5,372 nucleotides of DNA from Candidatus Dadabacteria bacterium (GTDB lineage: Bacteria; Desulfobacterota_D; UBA1144; Nemesobacterales; UBA2774). The notes beneath the pieces are model-generated. The model made no database searches and was not told the origin of the DNA. It worked only from the letters and a program-made list of their open reading frames with translations. Where the stretch lies: NCBI GenBank assembly GCA_003229065.1, contig QIHJ01000270.1, positions 1 through 5,372 on the forward strand, in the 5' to 3' direction. The translations under genes and the position numbers were made by a program. Positions 3,923-5,372 of this stretch are shown here, piece after piece (positions within the stretch are counted from its first letter, which is position 1; each line of letters starts with the position of its first letter).

Positions 3923-5372
3923 TTTCTTTCTCACGCCGTTCTTGTTCCTTCGCTTTTTCTTTTTCCATTCCCGATCTCACGGGCTTTATGAGAGTCACAG
4001 GTATATTTAGTGTCTCTTTTATTATCGTAAGGAGACCCGACTTAATCGTATGCGGAGAGAGTTGTGATATCTTGGGATCAGACCAGCTCCCCGTGATCTT
4101 CACCGGTATGGATGAGCTCTTTTCCCCTAATAACTGACTTATCAGGGGGATCTTCTCTATAACAGAATCTACGGCCAGTATGGGGAATACCACAAGCTCA
4201 AGATCAAGGCTCTTCTCTACTAAGTCAATAGAGCCGCTGCACGCGACTTTCAGGGACGGGCCGTCCATCGCAGCCCGGGTTATATTCACTTTACCGTCTT
4301 TGATCTCGGCGCTTGCTGTGAGCAGGTTATACGGGAAACCCTCCTCTCCGAAATGAGCTCCTTTTCCCCTGAATATCTCCCCAAAATTAAGGATAGTTAA
4401 AAACTTCGCAAGCCCCCCGTATTTCTGTACATGCCCGTCAATAGAGGTTAATTTCAATTCTCCTTCAAGCGACTTCACAACATTCCCGGTACCACCGTTT
4501 GAATATACATTGCCGTCAAAATCGTACTCTCCTGTAATAATTCCGGCTTTTTTAAAGAGACAATCCAAAGTCTTTGCGAAATCTTCGTTTGTGGAATTAG
4601 GCTTAAAGTCCAATTTCAGACCCGGTGTCGATACTTCGAAATAGCCCGGTGTAGATATACCGCATAGTGATGCCTCTTGTATATTTATATCTATCTTCTG
4701 CCCTGAAAACTCCACATCCCCACCCACCGTATCCCAATTAAAACCCATATATATGAATTCTTCAGAATTGAAATTCAAGTTTCCGTATATCAGGGGGCGC
4801 GGATTACCGGGCTCTTTTGATTGAAGCTCCGCCGGCTCATTTTGAGCGGCATCAGGGTCGGCCCACTCAAATGAATCCGCGTTTAAATTTAAATCCAGTT
4901 TATATTCTTTTATTGAAGCCGGCGCTCTTTTACCGGACGTCACATTATCGCCATTGTGAATATTTTTATTCGAGTCTATTGTAACGCTCGAATCTAAAAT
5001 AGACACATCACCCAATATACTTATTTGCTTCGGTACCTTTACTATATCAGATACTGCGTTTGAAGTATCCGCATCCACATTCCCTTTAAAATTAAGCTCG
5101 AGTCCGAAAGATCCGGACACATAATCCCTCATAATTAAATCGATGTTCACCCAAGAGCTTTTAGTTTCAAGCTTAGTTTCTGAAAAAGAAATTTTATCAG
5201 GTGTAACGTTAAAACTTGCGCTTTCAGTTGTGATAGCATCATCGAGTCCTTTCAGATTTACTCCTAAATTTTTCATCTCCCCGGACGACTCTATTTTCCA
5301 CTGCTCCGGTGTCGAGATAGGACCTGCGAAGCTAAACGGGGACATATGCAGCGAGCCGCTCATCGACTCGAT
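3897..5372 (-). CDS. AsmA-like C-terminal domain protein, N-terminus outside window
   Basis: The frame is open to the right edge, so the ATG at 5363 is an internal Met and 491 residues of a longer protein are visible. The sequence is rich in alternating hydrophobic and polar strands (for example SFNVTPDKISFSETKLE), typical of the beta-groove fold of AsmA/TamB/YhdP-type proteins. The last third carries AsmA-like C-terminal signatures: KSLEGELKLTSIDGHVQKYG, then FLTILNFGEIFRGKG, then ITRAAMDGPSLKVACSGSIDL, then LELVVFPILAVDSVIEKIP and VKITGSWSDPKIS. A charged Lys/Glu-rich tail ends it. Family members are anchored in the inner membrane and span the periplasm, and have been linked to lipid transport to the outer membrane; the anchor would be at the missing N-terminus. 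The exact subfamily cannot be settled from this part. It shares its end with the Rdx gene, which it overlaps. Confidence 0.88.
   Translation of the reverse strand: MESMSGSLHMSPFSFAGPISTPEQWKIESSGEMKNLGVNLKGLDDAITTESASFNVTPDKISFSETKLETKSSWVNIDLIMRDYVSGSFGLELNFKGNVDADTSNAVSDIVKVPKQISILGDVSILDSSVTIDSNKNIHNGDNVTSGKRAPASIKEYKLDLNLNADSFEWADPDAAQNEPAELQSKEPGNPRPLIYGNLNFNSEEFIYMGFNWDTVGGDVEFSGQKIDINIQEASLCGISTPGYFEVSTPGLKLDFKPNSTNEDFAKTLDCLFKKAGIITGEYDFDGNVYSNGGTGNVVKSLEGELKLTSIDGHVQKYGGLAKFLTILNFGEIFRGKGAHFGEEGFPYNLLTASAEIKDGKVNITRAAMDGPSLKVACSGSIDLVEKSLDLELVVFPILAVDSVIEKIPLISQLLGEKSSSIPVKITGSWSDPKISQLSPHTIKSGLLTIIKETLNIPVTLIKPVRSGMEKEKAKEQERREKENGQNGEQD

Overview
The window comes from a Gram-negative bacterium. 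The evidence is an AsmA-like protein (a family tied to outer-membrane biogenesis) and a leucyl/phenylalanyl-tRNA-protein transferase. The protein set would fit a Desulfobacterota- or Dadabacteria-like lineage, but nothing here fixes the taxon. Base composition is moderate, and genes are packed in a normal chromosomal way. No phage, transposase, tRNA, rRNA or CRISPR signature was found.

Layout. Positions 1-1011 (+) hold the C-terminal part of a Lon-family ATP-dependent protease, including its Ser/Lys proteolytic site; the ATPase part lies off the left edge. Everything else is read leftwards (-). In transcription order from the right edge these are: an AsmA-like protein cut by the edge (3897-5372); a SelW/Rdx-type CxxC thioredoxin-like protein overlapping its end (3638-3922); aat (2842-3528); a gene-free stretch of about 440 bases with a four-copy GC-rich repeat array (2547-2753); a small nucleotidyltransferase (1943-2401) with its own strong-looking promoter and terminator; and a class I glutamine amidotransferase (1016-1762) that converges with the Lon-like gene, with four bases between the stop codons.

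How the genes relate. The AsmA-like and Rdx genes look translationally coupled, and aat may be read from the same transcript. The nucleotidyltransferase and the amidotransferase appear to be separate units: a hairpin with a T-run lies between them and each has a promoter-like sequence. Aat (N-degron tagging) and the Lon-like enzyme both serve protein turnover, but they lie apart and on opposite strands, so no joint system is claimed.

The most unusual part is the repeat array. Four 36-base units lie in the same orientation and alternate between two subtypes (A-B-A-B). Each can form a short hairpin, and the A units continue into a conserved TATAAAAT tract spaced like a promoter. This looks like a dispersed, REP-like intergenic repeat that grew by duplicating a two-unit module. 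The genes themselves belong to known families, and I see no convincing new multi-gene system.
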